Of a stretch of DNA of 64,000 nucleotides, positions 45,091-54,807 are shown piece after piece (positions within the stretch are counted from its first letter, which is position 1; every line of letters begins with the position of its first letter). Source of the DNA: Acidobacteriota bacterium. Its GTDB lineage: Bacteria; Acidobacteriota; UBA6911; JACQSX01. The DNA lies in NCBI GenBank assembly GCA_016211105.1, contig JACQSX010000046.1:1-64000 (forward strand). Reading direction: 5' to 3'. Below the pieces are notes generated by a model. The model was not told where the DNA came from. It saw only the letters and a list, made by a program, of their open reading frames with translations, and searched no databases. A program made the translations under genes and the position numbers.

Positions 45091-46101
45091 CTACTTCAGT
45101 TGCAAGATTTCTTGCTCCAACTGTTCCAAGAAAACGGCGCGTTGTTCCGGATCGGAGCGAACCCGTTCCAGATTGTCGATTGCGAGCTGGATGACTTGCA
45201 TATGGTGATTTTCGTCGCGGGCAAACTCCAGGCAGAGACGTTTGCCCACATCGTCCAGCTTTTCAGCCATGTTCTTGAAGAACTCGTGGTTTTCTTTTTC
45301 CATGAACCAGGCTTCCTTCAGAGTGCGCATTTCCACTTCCTCGCCTGCGACGGTCTTTCTAAAATTGGCAGAGGAGCGCCTGAAGGCGGTGGCAACCTCA
45401 TCGTAATCAAAGATGAAAAAGCGTGGTTGTTTTTCGAGCCAGTCGTTCTCTTCTACCAGTTTCTGATATTGGCGCTTTAACAGTTCCAGGTGATGTTTTT
45501 CTTCGTTCACCAACGCCAAAAAAAGTCGACGGCTCCAGTCCTCCTTAAAGCAATCCAGGTGAGAATGATAGAATCTGATCCCACGCTCTTCGGTGTGAAT
45601 GAAAAGTCGAAGTACGTCGCGTTCAAACACTTTGGAAATATTTTCCTGAACCCGTGCTCCGCCCTTTTCCACCTTTGCGCCCTTCTGGCAATTTTCACAA
45701 ATTCCGAAAATTTGCACTTTATGATCACTGGGAATGAACCCGTACTCGACGGGGATCTCATCCATGATGCGCTCGAGCGTCGGGTGGATGAACTCAATCG
45801 CCCCGTGGCATTCCGCGCAAACCAAATGGTGGTGATGCGTTGGGTTGTATTCGTAGCTTTTCTCCTCTTCACTGATTTTCACCGACTTTGCCAGGCCGCA
45901 CTCCTCAAGCAGCTTGAGCGTCCGAAAGACGGTGGAAATGCCGATCTGGGGAATTCTCTTCTTTATGATGGCGTGCAAATCAAACGCGGTAAAATGCCCC
46001 GGCATCTCCAGGAATGTTTCCAAAATTTGCAGGCGCTGCTCGGTGCTCTTCAGCCCTTTCTTTTCCAGATATTTAAAATAGAGTTCCTTTTCGTTCTGCA
46101 T
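45091..46101 (-). CDS. Fur-family regulator fused to a ferritin-like di-iron domain
   Basis: A 336-residue fusion. Residues 1-150 are a Fur/PerR-type winged helix and dimer domain (STEQRLQILETFLEM, ISTVFRTLKLLEECGL, THHHHLVCAECH and CENC zinc site). Residues 155-336 look like a rubrerythrin/ferritin-like four-helix bundle, with EERGIRF, NEEKHH, EVEMRTLKEAWFMEKENHEFF and DENHH supplying the Glu/His di-iron ligands. It would sense iron or peroxide with its own di-iron domain. ATG 46101 has GGAG at 8 nt; an upstream in-frame region is not supported. Confidence 0.85.
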   Translation of the reverse strand: MQNEKELYFKYLEKKGLKSTEQRLQILETFLEMPGHFTAFDLHAIIKKRIPQIGISTVFRTLKLLEECGLAKSVKISEEEKSYEYNPTHHHHLVCAECHGAIEFIHPTLERIMDEIPVEYGFIPSDHKVQIFGICENCQKGAKVEKGGARVQENISKVFERDVLRLFIHTEERGIRFYHSHLDCFKEDWSRRLFLALVNEEKHHLELLKRQYQKLVEENDWLEKQPRFFIFDYDEVATAFRRSSANFRKTVAGEEVEMRTLKEAWFMEKENHEFFKNMAEKLDDVGKRLCLEFARDENHHMQVIQLAIDNLERVRSDPEQRAVFLEQLEQEILQLK

Positions 46102-46230
46102 GGACCGCTCTCCATGGTAACCAGGACATGAAACCAGGTCAACCCAACGACGAATTCCCAATGCTAAATATGGCGTTCGTCGTTGCGTCCTGGAGTCGCC
46201 ATCGCCAGGATGATTCCGTATCGGGCGCTG

Positions 46231-46824
46231 TCAGGGTCTAGGCTCCCGGATCAAGCTCAGAAATTCGTTCCTTGTTTCGATATGCTCCTTGAAAGTTCCT
46301 AACATCGAACTGGTCACGGCAACGCTATGCTGTTTCTCTACTCCCCGCATGATCATGCACAGGTGTACGGCTTCGATTACGACCGCGACTCCTTTGGGGT
46401 GGATTGCATCTCTAATGGTTTCGGCGATCTGTACAGTGAGGCGCTCTTGTATCTGGAGACGCCGGGCGAACACATCCACCACGCGGGGAATCTTGCTCAG
46501 ACCGATGACCTTGCCGTCAGGGATATAAGCCACATGGCACTTCCCGTAGAAAGGAAGCAGGTGATGTTCACATAGGGAAAAAACTTCAATGTCTTTGACA
46601 ATCACCATTTCGTTATAGCTGACATCAAACAGCGCTGGATGAATCAGAGCCAGAGGGTCGACTTGATATCCGCTGGTCAAGAAGCGCAGAGATTCCGCCA
46701 TACGTCTGGGGGTTTCCCGTAGACCCTCCCGACACGGGTCTTCACCCAAATTCCGGATAATGCGCTGCAGCATTTGCTCCACTTCCGTGGATTCCATTTC
46801 TTTATCTGAGACCTTCGTCAGCAT
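46231..46824 (-). CDS. folE: GTP cyclohydrolase I
   Basis: A 197-residue enzyme with the zinc motif [19 protein letters not shown] (second Zn ligand region) and catalytic GLSKIPR stretch. It makes dihydroneopterin triphosphate for folate. A second ATG lies at residue 10. Confidence 0.93.
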   Translation of the reverse strand: MLTKVSDKEMESTEVEQMLQRIIRNLGEDPCREGLRETPRRMAESLRFLTSGYQVDPLALIHPALFDVSYNEMVIVKDIEVFSLCEHHLLPFYGKCHVAYIPDGKVIGLSKIPRVVDVFARRLQIQERLTVQIAETIRDAIHPKGVAVVIEAVHLCMIMRGVEKQHSVAVTSSMLGTFKEHIETRNEFLSLIREPRP

Positions 46825-47144
46825 CCACTCCCTCTCGCAAATTGCGGTTCAGGTTTTCAAACGGCGCCCCAAAATCGAAGACAGGGCCGTCTTGGGCGCC
46901 AACCCAGCTACTCACTATAGATCACTGAAACCCCAGCTTGAAAGCAAATCTCAAGCCAGAATACATGGGAAACGTACTTTACAAGTTTCGCCAGGGGTCT
47001 GCAAGATGGCTGCGGATGCGCGGGTCCAGGGGAGTTCTGAACATGGACCATCCAGTTTGCACAGCTTGCTGGCCGGAGGAAAACCGCATAGGCTAGATGA
47101 TACGAAAAACGCGGGAGCATCGGCGACTTGAGCTGGTGACAGCT

Positions 47145-47933
47145 ATGTCCTGTCCTGTAGGTTGGAGCGAACTGCTTGCAGATCGAAGCACGGGCGCTCA
47201 TGCCCTTGCATTGCAGGCTTTGGAACTTGCATTGGCTTCACCCGTCCCTTTGAAGGGTCTGAAAAAGTGTTTCCGCCAACTGGCGCGTGCCCACCCGGCC
47301 ATGGCGATTTTGGAGAACCTGCAACGTGAGGTTTCACAGGCTCGCTTCCTGCGACGGCTAAACGCAATCAAGAGGGATTTAGCCCGCTCCAATACGGAAG
47401 TTGCCAAAAATTTCGACGCGCAGCTACGCCACTGGTTCCCAAACCAGTTCGACCTGACGGTGGTCACGTTCTCCCACAGTTCAACCGTGTTGGCGGCCTT
47501 AGCGCACGGACGGAGGCGAATCTTGCGACTACGGGTCGCGCGTTCGATGCCATTGGACGAGGGTCTGGCGGCGGCCAGAGCCGCACGGATCAAAGGATTG
47601 CAGGCCACGGCTTTCGAAGACGAACGATTGCAGGAGGAAGTGAAACGCTGTGACCTGGTTGTCGTTGGGGCCGATTGTATTTTGAAAGATGGATCCATTG
47701 TGAATAAGGTGGGAACGCGTTCCTTGGCAAGAATATGCGCCCGGCAAGGCAAGCCGTTCTGGGCAGTGGCATCCCGATACAAATTCAGCCGCAGAATCAA
47801 GGTCCGCCTGCTTCAAAAGGTCGGCAAACGGAGCATGAAGCTGTTTGATGTCACGCCTGCTCGTTGGATCGATCTCCTGATCACGGAGGAGAGGCCTGGA
47901 AAGCTGCAAAGTAAGGGGCGGCGGGACAAGTAG
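47145..47933 (+). CDS. eIF-2B-like / ribose-1,5-bisphosphate isomerase-type protein
   Basis: A 262-residue protein of the IF-2B/MtnA superfamily, with WSELLADRSTGA at the N-terminus, TVVTFSHSSTVLAAL, and the catalytic-loop signature VVVGADCILKDGSIVNKVGT (Cys and Asp of the isomerase site). It resembles bacterial and archaeal ribose-1,5-bisphosphate or 5-methylthioribose-phosphate isomerases, but the substrate is unknown. ATG 47145 fits the family; an ATG at 47097 would add 16 residues. Confidence 0.8.
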   Translation: MSCPVGWSELLADRSTGAHALALQALELALASPVPLKGLKKCFRQLARAHPAMAILENLQREVSQARFLRRLNAIKRDLARSNTEVAKNFDAQLRHWFPNQFDLTVVTFSHSSTVLAALAHGRRRILRLRVARSMPLDEGLAAARAARIKGLQATAFEDERLQEEVKRCDLVVVGADCILKDGSIVNKVGTRSLARICARQGKPFWAVASRYKFSRRIKVRLLQKVGKRSMKLFDVTPARWIDLLITEERPGKLQSKGRRDK

Positions 47934-47985
47934 GACCACGGCGCTTGTAATCACAGTTTGGCTATGTTAATTGTGTGTCCCATCT

Positions 47986-48060
47986 GGCGCTATCGTCTAA
48001 CGGTTAGGACGCGGCCCTCTCAAGGCTGAAATACGGGTTCGATTCCCGTTAGCGCTACCA
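47986..48060 (+). tRNA. tRNA-Glu(CTC)
   Basis: Cloverleaf with acceptor GGCGCTA/TAGCGCT (one G-T pair), anticodon arm CGGCC-CTCTCAA-GGCTG giving anticodon CTC, T arm ACGGG-TTCGATT-CCCGT, discriminator A and an encoded CCA end. Confidence 0.95.
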
Positions 48061-48253
48061 ATTTTCGTCTCTGGTCGGAGCCGAGGACACGTGCGAACGC
48101 CTTCCTTCACCGTGGACCAGGCAACCGGCCTTAGGTCGGGTGGCATCCTGTGTCTCTCCAGTTCCAGCCTCGCAGAATTTCCCGCCCAGCCAGCTCTAGG
48201 AGCTGTCAGCCCAGAACCGTATTCTTTTACCGTTCAACAACGGATGAGGTTCC

Positions 48254-49513
48254 TCAAGGGTCGATGGTAAGGGTCGCCGGAACGGGGATGAAGGACCCGC
48301 TGCGATCGTTCGCGTCGCGATGTGCCCGCAGGCCGGTGATTTTCCACGTCCCTGGCGGAGTGGCCGTGGGTATGTTGTGAGTCGCGGACGCGCCCTGCTG
48401 CCAATTTTGGGCAATCTCATCGGTGGTGACTCCCGGTCCCCGAAACCGGACGTCAAAATACGTTTGTGCGGAAAGGTTCGCACCGGCGAACGTGGTTGTA
48501 AGCGTACCCCCTACCCGTACAACCGCTGTATTGAAAACGATGCTATTGACAGCCGAATCCGCAGTCGTTGGCAATGGGCTGTTATCTGAAAGAAATGACC
48601 CGATGTTGTCGCGGGCAGCGGGCCAAAAAAGCTGGTTACTCACACCGGGATAGCGAAAAGCGCGAATTCGCGCTTGTGTCGATGGCAGTGTCAGGTACTT
48701 CTGGAGCGCAAACGCGCCAGCGACATTCACACCGGAAACTTTCTCCGGATTTACCAGGACCGTCATCATCACCCGCTGCAAGACCGAGTCGTCCAGTACC
48801 AACGCTTCCAGGTTTGAACTGACGGTCTCCTTGAATTTGAGGAATGGAATAATGCCCCAGAGAACATAGGCCTCCGAGTTTGCCGCGGCCTGAATTGCCG
48901 GCCGATCTCTTAATCCTGAATCGGTATACCAGCCAGTCTGATCCGGCCGGCCGGCCGCTTCCCACAATACCTCTCCGAGGTATTTCTCGGTTGCTGCATT
49001 ATTCACGACAAATCGTGACTTGGTTTGAGCAATCCGCCGAAAGGCTTCGACGGCATCAGCCAAGCCCCGGATACCTGCGCGATCCGATGCCGGTCCGATG
49101 ATCACCGCTTGATTGGCGAACACCATGCGTGGCCAAAGTCCAAGGCCATCCGCCATGAAACCGTCGACGTCGTGGTGGCCGTAATGGGAAAGGACTAGGT
49201 CCGCCGCGCCCTGCCGCGCAAAATCGTACACCTGTTCTCCCTTCTCGACGTCCACACGGTACCCCGTGTCTCTCTCAAAGTCAGGCAACAGCTCCGCGAG
49301 AAGGCCGCTATCCACAGGAACATTGACAACCTGCAGGCGAACCACAGAAGACTGGGCCTGCAGGGTTGAAGACACCGCTAAGACCACGCCTGCGATGACC
49401 GAGATCTGGGACAAAACGGCGATCGCGCGTTTTGTCCTGACTGAAAGGCGATGGCACCAGACTGATATTTGACGGCACAAAGTTGGTTCATAGAGAGTGT
49501 GACAGTTTTTCAT
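48254..49513 (-). CDS. TupA-like periplasmic binding protein with C-terminal beta domain
   Basis: A 419-residue exported protein: twin hydrophobic N-terminal region with signal cleavage near residue 54, a PBP-like domain (GLLAELLPDFERDTGYRV, AADLVLSHYGHHDVDGF, MVFANQAVIIGP, EAFRRIAQTKSRFVVNN) typical of tungstate/molybdate-binding TupA relatives, and a C-terminal beta-sandwich of about 90 residues (TLTTTFAGANLSAQTYFDVRF). It could bind an oxyanion. GGAGG lies 6 nt before ATG 49513. No ABC permease genes are adjacent. Confidence 0.75.
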   Translation of the reverse strand: MKNCHTLYEPTLCRQISVWCHRLSVRTKRAIAVLSQISVIAGVVLAVSSTLQAQSSVVRLQVVNVPVDSGLLAELLPDFERDTGYRVDVEKGEQVYDFARQGAADLVLSHYGHHDVDGFMADGLGLWPRMVFANQAVIIGPASDRAGIRGLADAVEAFRRIAQTKSRFVVNNAATEKYLGEVLWEAAGRPDQTGWYTDSGLRDRPAIQAAANSEAYVLWGIIPFLKFKETVSSNLEALVLDDSVLQRVMMTVLVNPEKVSGVNVAGAFALQKYLTLPSTQARIRAFRYPGVSNQLFWPAARDNIGSFLSDNSPLPTTADSAVNSIVFNTAVVRVGGTLTTTFAGANLSAQTYFDVRFRGPGVTTDEIAQNWQQGASATHNIPTATPPGTWKITGLRAHRDANDRSGSFIPVPATLTIDP

Positions 49514-49562
49514 GGGTGACCTCCGTTAGTGTTCACTGGTCTCCCAATCTAAGATACGCTCA

Positions 49563-49611
49563 GGTTAAGTTCATCAAGGCGGTGTAAAGATTCGTTGAAA
49601 GTGCGGTGAAA
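49563..49611. promoter_or_regulatory. Response-regulator-like direct repeats upstream of the binding protein
   Basis: Three short repeats GTGTAAA, GTTGAAA and GGTGAAA are spaced 11-12 bp apart (49582-49611), with a GTTAAGTT-CAT-CAAG block beside them (49564-49577). The same block recurs upstream of the histidine kinase at 51976-52004. The site is 50-100 nt upstream of the binding-protein start, a sensible position for an OmpR/PhoB-type activator. Confidence 0.5.
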
Positions 49612-49720
49612 TTGAGGCACGGTCATTCATCTCGGTTTGCGACACCCGCGAGCATGAAGATAGCGTACTGTTTCGTTGAGGTCTGCGCTTCAGCCGCCCC
49701 CCTTTCAAAGCAGACACCTG

Positions 49721-50407
49721 CTAGACATCAGCATCGAACTTGTAGCCGACGTTTCGGACACTAACGATAAGCGAAGGATGCTCTGGATCGTCTTCAATCT
49801 TCCTTCTGACCGCGGAAATGTGGATGTCGACGGTGCGATGCGTCACATAAACATCTTCTCCCCATATCGTTTTTAGAAAATCATCGCGAGTAACGACCTC
49901 GGAAGTTCTCTTCATGAGCAGGGCCAAAATCTGAAACTCCTTATCCGTCACTTCCACGACGGTGTCTCCCTTGAAGACCTGGTGCTTTCGCAGGTCGACA
50001 GTAATCGTGCCGCGACGGATGATGTCGCCGCTCTCTTCCCGGTCGCACCGTCGCAAGACGGCACGAATACGCGCTACCAGTTCGGCCAGGCTGAAGGGTT
50101 TTGTGATGTAATCATCCGCGCCCAACTCCAGTCCGCGGATCTTGTCAACTTCGCCTCCCCTGGCGGTAAGGACGACGACTGGTATCGTAACACCGCGTTG
50201 GCGGATTTCGCGACAGATCTCAAACCCATTTTTCCCTGGTAGCATCAGATCCAGGACGACCAAATGGGGCAGAGAATGCAGAATCGATTCGAGTCCCGCC
50301 GGTCCATCTTCCGCAAGCCGCACTTGAAACCCTTCAAACTCGAGTTCATCCTTGATCGCCATGCGGATTCCCGGCTCATCCTCGATAATCAGAATTGTCT
50401 TGTTCAT
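49721..50407 (-). CDS. OmpR/PhoB-family response regulator
   Basis: A 228-residue regulator: receiver domain with phosphoacceptor Asp in VVLDLMLPGKNG, DEPG acidic pocket near the N-terminus, and K in TKPFSLAEL. The C-terminal winged helix has EFQILALLMKRTSEVVTRDD and TVDIHISAVRRKIEDDP. Its ATG overlaps the histidine kinase stop (ATGA). Confidence 0.93.
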   Translation of the reverse strand: MNKTILIIEDEPGIRMAIKDELEFEGFQVRLAEDGPAGLESILHSLPHLVVLDLMLPGKNGFEICREIRQRGVTIPVVVLTARGGEVDKIRGLELGADDYITKPFSLAELVARIRAVLRRCDREESGDIIRRGTITVDLRKHQVFKGDTVVEVTDKEFQILALLMKRTSEVVTRDDFLKTIWGEDVYVTHRTVDIHISAVRRKIEDDPEHPSLIVSVRNVGYKFDADV

Positions 50408-51942
50408 ACGTCACCCTCACCCAGCTTCCCAAAAAGCAAGCAGAAGCAGCTTCCCTTTCCCGGAGTGGTCTGCACGGCGACTGACCCTCCGTGAGCTTCC
50501 ATGATTCGCTTCACCAACGCTAGGCCAATTCCCGTGCCGTGAACGTTAAAGGACCGAGCATTTTCAGCACGGTAGAATTTTTCAAAGATCTTTTGCTGCT
50601 CACGGCCGGGGATCCCTATGCCCTGATCGCGCACCTCGACAAACGGCGTGCCGGCGCGCTGTCCAAATCGAACGGATACCGGAGATCCTGGAGGGGAGTA
50701 CTTCAGCGCATTCTCGATCAAGTTCTGCACACACTGAACAATTGCAGTACGATCGGCGACCACATACGTTGGCGTACCCGGCCCACAATCGATCTGTTCC
50801 AGATGTTCGGCAAAGCCCGACCCTTGGAATAAGCTCGCGGCCTCCGCCGTTACCTCCGCCAAATCGAGCCGTTCAAACGAAAATTTTCTCTTTCCCTCTT
50901 CGATTTGCGCGAAGTCAAGAAGCTTTTCGATCAGCGCGCCTAAGCGGTGGGCTTCCTGCCGCAAGGTTTGGTGGTAGCGCCCCAGCATGTCTCCTTCGGA
51001 AACGCGGCCGGATTCCAAACGCTCCAACAAGGCGAGCATGGAACTCAGCGGTGTCCGGAATTCATGAGAAACGGCGGAAACGAAGTCGGCTTTGAGTTGA
51101 GAGGCGGCCATCTCGTGCGAGACAGCGCGATACATAAACACGACGCCCAGCGCCATGACCAGCGTCATCAGGACGATGGAATAGAGGAAGATAGTTCTCT
51201 GAAGGCTGAAGCTCCCGGATTCCTTATTGGTGAAAGCCACGCGAAAAAAGGCAAAGTCGTCCAAGGTTACGACCTCCGCTCCAGATAAAGCCGGCTCTGC
51301 CGTTCCAGCGGGAGCGGTGATGGAAAAGATGCCACGAAAGTTCTCCGGCGCCGTCAGTTCATCCAATCTCCGTTTTGCATATTCAACCAATCTTGAAGAT
51401 CCTAGAACATAGCCGCTGCTTGTGCCGGGAAATTGGACGATCAAAGCTTTCAACCGGAGAAAATACTGTGCTCCCAAGTTTTTGCCGAGATCCTGATCCC
51501 GGAGAAAAGCCTGGATGCGCGGATAGTAGAGGTCTTCGATCATTCGGGCGTCCAACGGCGCGTCCCACTCATTGATCGGGTCCTTGTCATGCAGAGCCCT
51601 TTTTGAAGAAGCGAACGGCACGGGAGCCGTATACCGTTCCGGCGGAATTACAATTTGGAAGTCAGGAAAGACGACATAACTGCCATCAATAGTAAATCTC
51701 AGTAGCGAATGGGCAATAGCCCCGTCTGGCTGGCGTGAGAACAACCAGCCTTTCAGATCGGTTTCAAGGAAACGGGCAATCTGGCGCTGGCGTTGCTTTT
51801 GCTGAAATTGCTGTTGCGCACTTTCGGATCGAATAGTACGCAAACCGAGCAGACCCAGAAGCATCGACGGCAGTATGACCATCACGGTAAAAAGGATGAT
51901 GAGCGCGCGATTGCGGCGCAGTATCTCGGGAAACTCCCGCAT
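50404..51942 (-). CDS. Sensor histidine kinase
   Basis: A 512-residue membrane kinase: TM1 about 14-34, a periplasmic sensor of about 215 residues, TM2 about 249-272, the HisKA motif SHEFRTPLSSM with phospho-His near residue 293, and a full ATPase domain (QNLIENALKYS, VRDQGIGIPG, GTGIGLALVKRIMEAHGG). It pairs with the response regulator next to it. Confidence 0.92.
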   Translation of the reverse strand: MREFPEILRRNRALIILFTVMVILPSMLLGLLGLRTIRSESAQQQFQQKQRQRQIARFLETDLKGWLFSRQPDGAIAHSLLRFTIDGSYVVFPDFQIVIPPERYTAPVPFASSKRALHDKDPINEWDAPLDARMIEDLYYPRIQAFLRDQDLGKNLGAQYFLRLKALIVQFPGTSSGYVLGSSRLVEYAKRRLDELTAPENFRGIFSITAPAGTAEPALSGAEVVTLDDFAFFRVAFTNKESGSFSLQRTIFLYSIVLMTLVMALGVVFMYRAVSHEMAASQLKADFVSAVSHEFRTPLSSMLALLERLESGRVSEGDMLGRYHQTLRQEAHRLGALIEKLLDFAQIEEGKRKFSFERLDLAEVTAEAASLFQGSGFAEHLEQIDCGPGTPTYVVADRTAIVQCVQNLIENALKYSPPGSPVSVRFGQRAGTPFVEVRDQGIGIPGREQQKIFEKFYRAENARSFNVHGTGIGLALVKRIMEAHGGSVAVQTTPGKGSCFCLLFGKLGEGDV

Positions 51943-51975
51943 GCGGCTACTTTACCGCATCGCAGGCTAAGAACA

Positions 51976-52004
51976 TGTTAAGTTTCATTCAAGATTGTGT
52001 GAAA
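51976..52004. promoter_or_regulatory. Repeat of the response-regulator motif upstream of the kinase gene
   Basis: TGTTAAGTTTCATTCAAGATTG... shares GTTAAGTT, CAT and CAAG with the site at 49563-49611. It lies 34-62 nt before the kinase start codon. The motif in both places suggests that the system regulates itself and the binding protein. Confidence 0.45.
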
Positions 52005-52089
52005 TTCCTCAAGCGAAGAGCTGAGCGTTCCGCTGTTCTATGTCTTTTTGCTTTGGCTGGCGACTGCCAGAGCCTAGAATTGTAAAAGC

Positions 52090-52353
52090 ATGGAAATCGA
52101 AGAGAGGTTTCAGCGTATCGAGCGAACGATGGAATTTCTGGTTCAGCAGCAGGCTGACTTGAATGGGTTCCTGATTCGTCTTGCCAGATTTTCCGAGGAC
52201 TTCACGCGCAAGACTGAGGAGCGCTTCGAGCACATTGAGGACGCACACCAACGCCTTGAGGAGGCGCAGAGGAAAACCGACGAGCGCCTCAATGTTCTCA
52301 TCGGCATCGTCGGACGATATTTTGAAAATGGTGGCCGCCGCGGGAATTCTTAA
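52090..52353 (+). CDS. Small coiled-coil protein
   Basis: An 87-residue protein dominated by heptad-like helices (EERFQRIERTMEFLVQQQ, RLEEAQRKTDERLNVLIGIV) with no membrane segment. Similar short coiled-coil proteins are common in related genomes without known function. Start ATG 52090. Confidence 0.5.
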   Translation: MEIEERFQRIERTMEFLVQQQADLNGFLIRLARFSEDFTRKTEERFEHIEDAHQRLEEAQRKTDERLNVLIGIVGRYFENGGRRGNS

Positions 52354-52443
52354 GTTCGCAGATGCCCACGTGCAGGCGCTCGCACATGCCGACGTAAACA
52401 GCATCGCATTCATACGCCGGCGTTTTTGCCTTACCTGTTGTTT

Positions 52444-53799
52444 TTACGGGGCTCGGTCAAGTCTGGCGACTTCCTCTTCTGAAATCGGCCCGTCATAGAG
52501 ACGAATACGAGCGACCGAACCGGCAGAAGCTCCACTGCTGTCAGGTTTATTTCGAAAGAAGATAAGCGTGACCTGGTCGCTAATCCGAGCATCCTCTTCC
52601 GCATCCGAGGCTGTAAACTGCTTCACACCATTGACATAGCCTACCACTCTCTTATCTGAGCCACGAGTAAGTACGACTTGGACAAAAGTGCCAGCGGCCA
52701 CAGGTGCACCAGTCCCTGAACCTACAGGGTAGAGAACCAGCTCGCCGTCGCGTATAAAAAGACCGCGATCGGCCGTGCCATTGTTAAAATCCAGAATTTT
52801 TCGGTAACCACTTATGTCTGTAAAAGAGAACAAAACGACAATGGTGTACGTATCGGGAGATATCACACCTGTGGTAGGAGCAAGCGCAAGACCGTCGTTA
52901 GCAGCAAACCTCAAGACGGTACGTGGGTTGCCATCCACGGTGACGTTCCCAAATGTGTTGTTGCCCAAGTTGCTGAGATCCGGCGCGCCTGCAACGGAAC
53001 TAGACAACACATTCTGGAATTGGTAATCCGCCTTGAGTCGCGCCGAAGTGACGGCGCTAAACTCAACTACGGGCAAAGCGGAAAGAAGCCCTTCCTTGAG
53101 CAGCAATCCAGTTACGGCCACTTGGCCGGCTCCAACCACCTCAACCACCAGGCTGCCCCGAAAATTGTTGATTCCGGACACCGAGGGGAAATATTCATTT
53201 GCAAACGCCGATACTTGCCGGTTAGGTCCCAGCGGATTCAAGCGAGGATCCACGACGCTGGCCACTTCGACACCGGTTTCGTTGATCAAATGCAAACGGA
53301 CGACTACTGCCTGCCCGAGAGCGGCAATGGCGGCGCCGGTGTTAATCGAGGGACTTGTCACGTTGACCGGGATGCCGCCTTTAGGGATGCCACCCACCGC
53401 CAGCACGCTGGCACTGGTGATGAGAGCCCCATTTGCCGCACGAAGATCAAACGTGGCCACGCCCTGAACATTAATCGACGGCGACTCAAAATACGCCCAG
53501 CCGGCTTGGGCAGCGCCTTCGTTGGCTGAGGTTAGGCGAACCGTGCCGCCATTCCCCGGGACGGTGACTGAAAACAGCGAATTGGCCACTCCATTCAGCC
53601 GCAGGGTTCTCGGCGTACCATCCTGATTCAGGAGCGCCAGTATTCCACTGATCGCCGAATTCCCAGTATTGATAAAGGTAAAGGTGGTCGAAAATCCGCC
53701 GCCATCCGCTACCTGAGGGAAATTGATTCTCGCAGCAGATGCAAAGCCAGAAAATACAACCAATACCAAGAAAATAGGTGTGATCCCATGTTTTGTCAT
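52444..53799 (-). CDS. Secreted LamG-like (concanavalin-fold) protein
   Basis: A 451-residue exported protein with a signal peptide (about 1-22, FLVLVVFSGFASA), an N-terminal beta-rich region with repeated NGGTVRLTSANEGAAQAG-like strands, and a C-terminal LamG/ConA-like domain (DTYTIVVLFSFTDISGYRKIL, YVNGVKQFTASDA). It is probably on the cell surface or outside. ATG 53799 has GAGG at 7 nt. Confidence 0.8.
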   Translation of the reverse strand: MTKHGITPIFLVLVVFSGFASAARINFPQVADGGGFSTTFTFINTGNSAISGILALLNQDGTPRTLRLNGVANSLFSVTVPGNGGTVRLTSANEGAAQAGWAYFESPSINVQGVATFDLRAANGALITSASVLAVGGIPKGGIPVNVTSPSINTGAAIAALGQAVVVRLHLINETGVEVASVVDPRLNPLGPNRQVSAFANEYFPSVSGINNFRGSLVVEVVGAGQVAVTGLLLKEGLLSALPVVEFSAVTSARLKADYQFQNVLSSSVAGAPDLSNLGNNTFGNVTVDGNPRTVLRFAANDGLALAPTTGVISPDTYTIVVLFSFTDISGYRKILDFNNGTADRGLFIRDGELVLYPVGSGTGAPVAAGTFVQVVLTRGSDKRVVGYVNGVKQFTASDAEEDARISDQVTLIFFRNKPDSSGASAGSVARIRLYDGPISEEEVARLDRAP

Positions 53800-54065
53800 G
53801 GATTCGCCTCGTTCTAAAGAGTCTGGGGATGATTTCAAGTGCCTCCTTGCAGCCATCTCACGGCACCTCAACACGATCTTTGTGTTATCGCACTGCCCCT
53901 TTGTCGGGGACCTATGTAATGCCTACGAATAGGGCTTTTATAAGCCCGCAGAAAAGACCTGTCAATCGCAATCAGAAATTCATTGCAATCCGAACTTCCC
54001 GGCTCGGTTTTTCTCCTGGAAGAACAACTGCAGGATATGGTATCAGATGTAGATCCCGCTTCGAG

Positions 54066-54713
54066 ATGCCTATAAGGGTCAAGTCGTTGCTGTTCTTTTC
54101 GATGGGCTTCTTCTGGGCGGCAGTTGCCGCATCGGTTGGGAGGTTGGGAGTGAGAAAAGTCTTCCTGGTGAGTTTTAGCTGTCTCGTCTTTTTGCTCCTG
54201 CTCCTCCTCACGCCTTGGGGAGTGCAGTACGGCCCGGCTACTCGGTCCTTTCAGAAGCAGGTCGCGGAGGGGATCCTGGACCCCTCCTCAGCTTGGAGCA
54301 GACCTGTGCATCCCACGCCGCTTTACGAGTGCGGCGCACTCTTAATTGTGCTGGCTGCCATCCTTTTACTGTCACGACGCGACGTTCAGTCCAAGCTATC
54401 TTCCGTCTTCCATCTTCGATCCTGGAGCCTCCGCGAGGGTAAACTCTTTCTCGGATTCGCGCTCTATGGGTGCTTCTGTCGCTTTCTCAGCGAGTTCGTG
54501 CGTAACGACGGGAGCGGTACATACGTTGGGCCGCCAACGCTTGAGCAGGTGACTGCAACCGTTATGTTAGCTTTAGTTCTAGGCCTTCTGATCAGGCGCA
54601 GGGGAGTTGTGAAGCCAAGGCAACTGCTGTCGGAGAGGTGGAGGTTAAGAGTGAACGCTTTACATAACTCGATGGAGTGGAAAAACGAAACTCTGCGCCG
54701 GGGGGCCCCGTGA
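54066..54713 (+). CDS. Lgt-like membrane protein (N-terminal half missing or replaced)
   Basis: About 215 residues with three or four hydrophobic helices. HPTPLYECG and LYGCFCRFLSEFVRND match the C-terminal signature of prolipoprotein diacylglyceryl transferase (HPxQLYE and the YGxxRFxxEFxR helix), but the N-terminal helices with the catalytic His-Gly-Gly-Leu region are not present. It is either a truncated Lgt or a distinct relative; activity is doubtful. Confidence 0.6.
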   Translation: MPIRVKSLLFFSMGFFWAAVAASVGRLGVRKVFLVSFSCLVFLLLLLLTPWGVQYGPATRSFQKQVAEGILDPSSAWSRPVHPTPLYECGALLIVLAAILLLSRRDVQSKLSSVFHLRSWSLREGKLFLGFALYGCFCRFLSEFVRNDGSGTYVGPPTLEQVTATVMLALVLGLLIRRRGVVKPRQLLSERWRLRVNALHNSMEWKNETLRRGAP

Positions 54714-54807
54714 AGTTATGCGTCCTCATTTGCGGCGGCGGCTGACGTGCAACCGTCGAAAAGCCTTGGCACTCTTCCGCGTTCTTCACCTCACGCACAG
54801 TGCAGAG

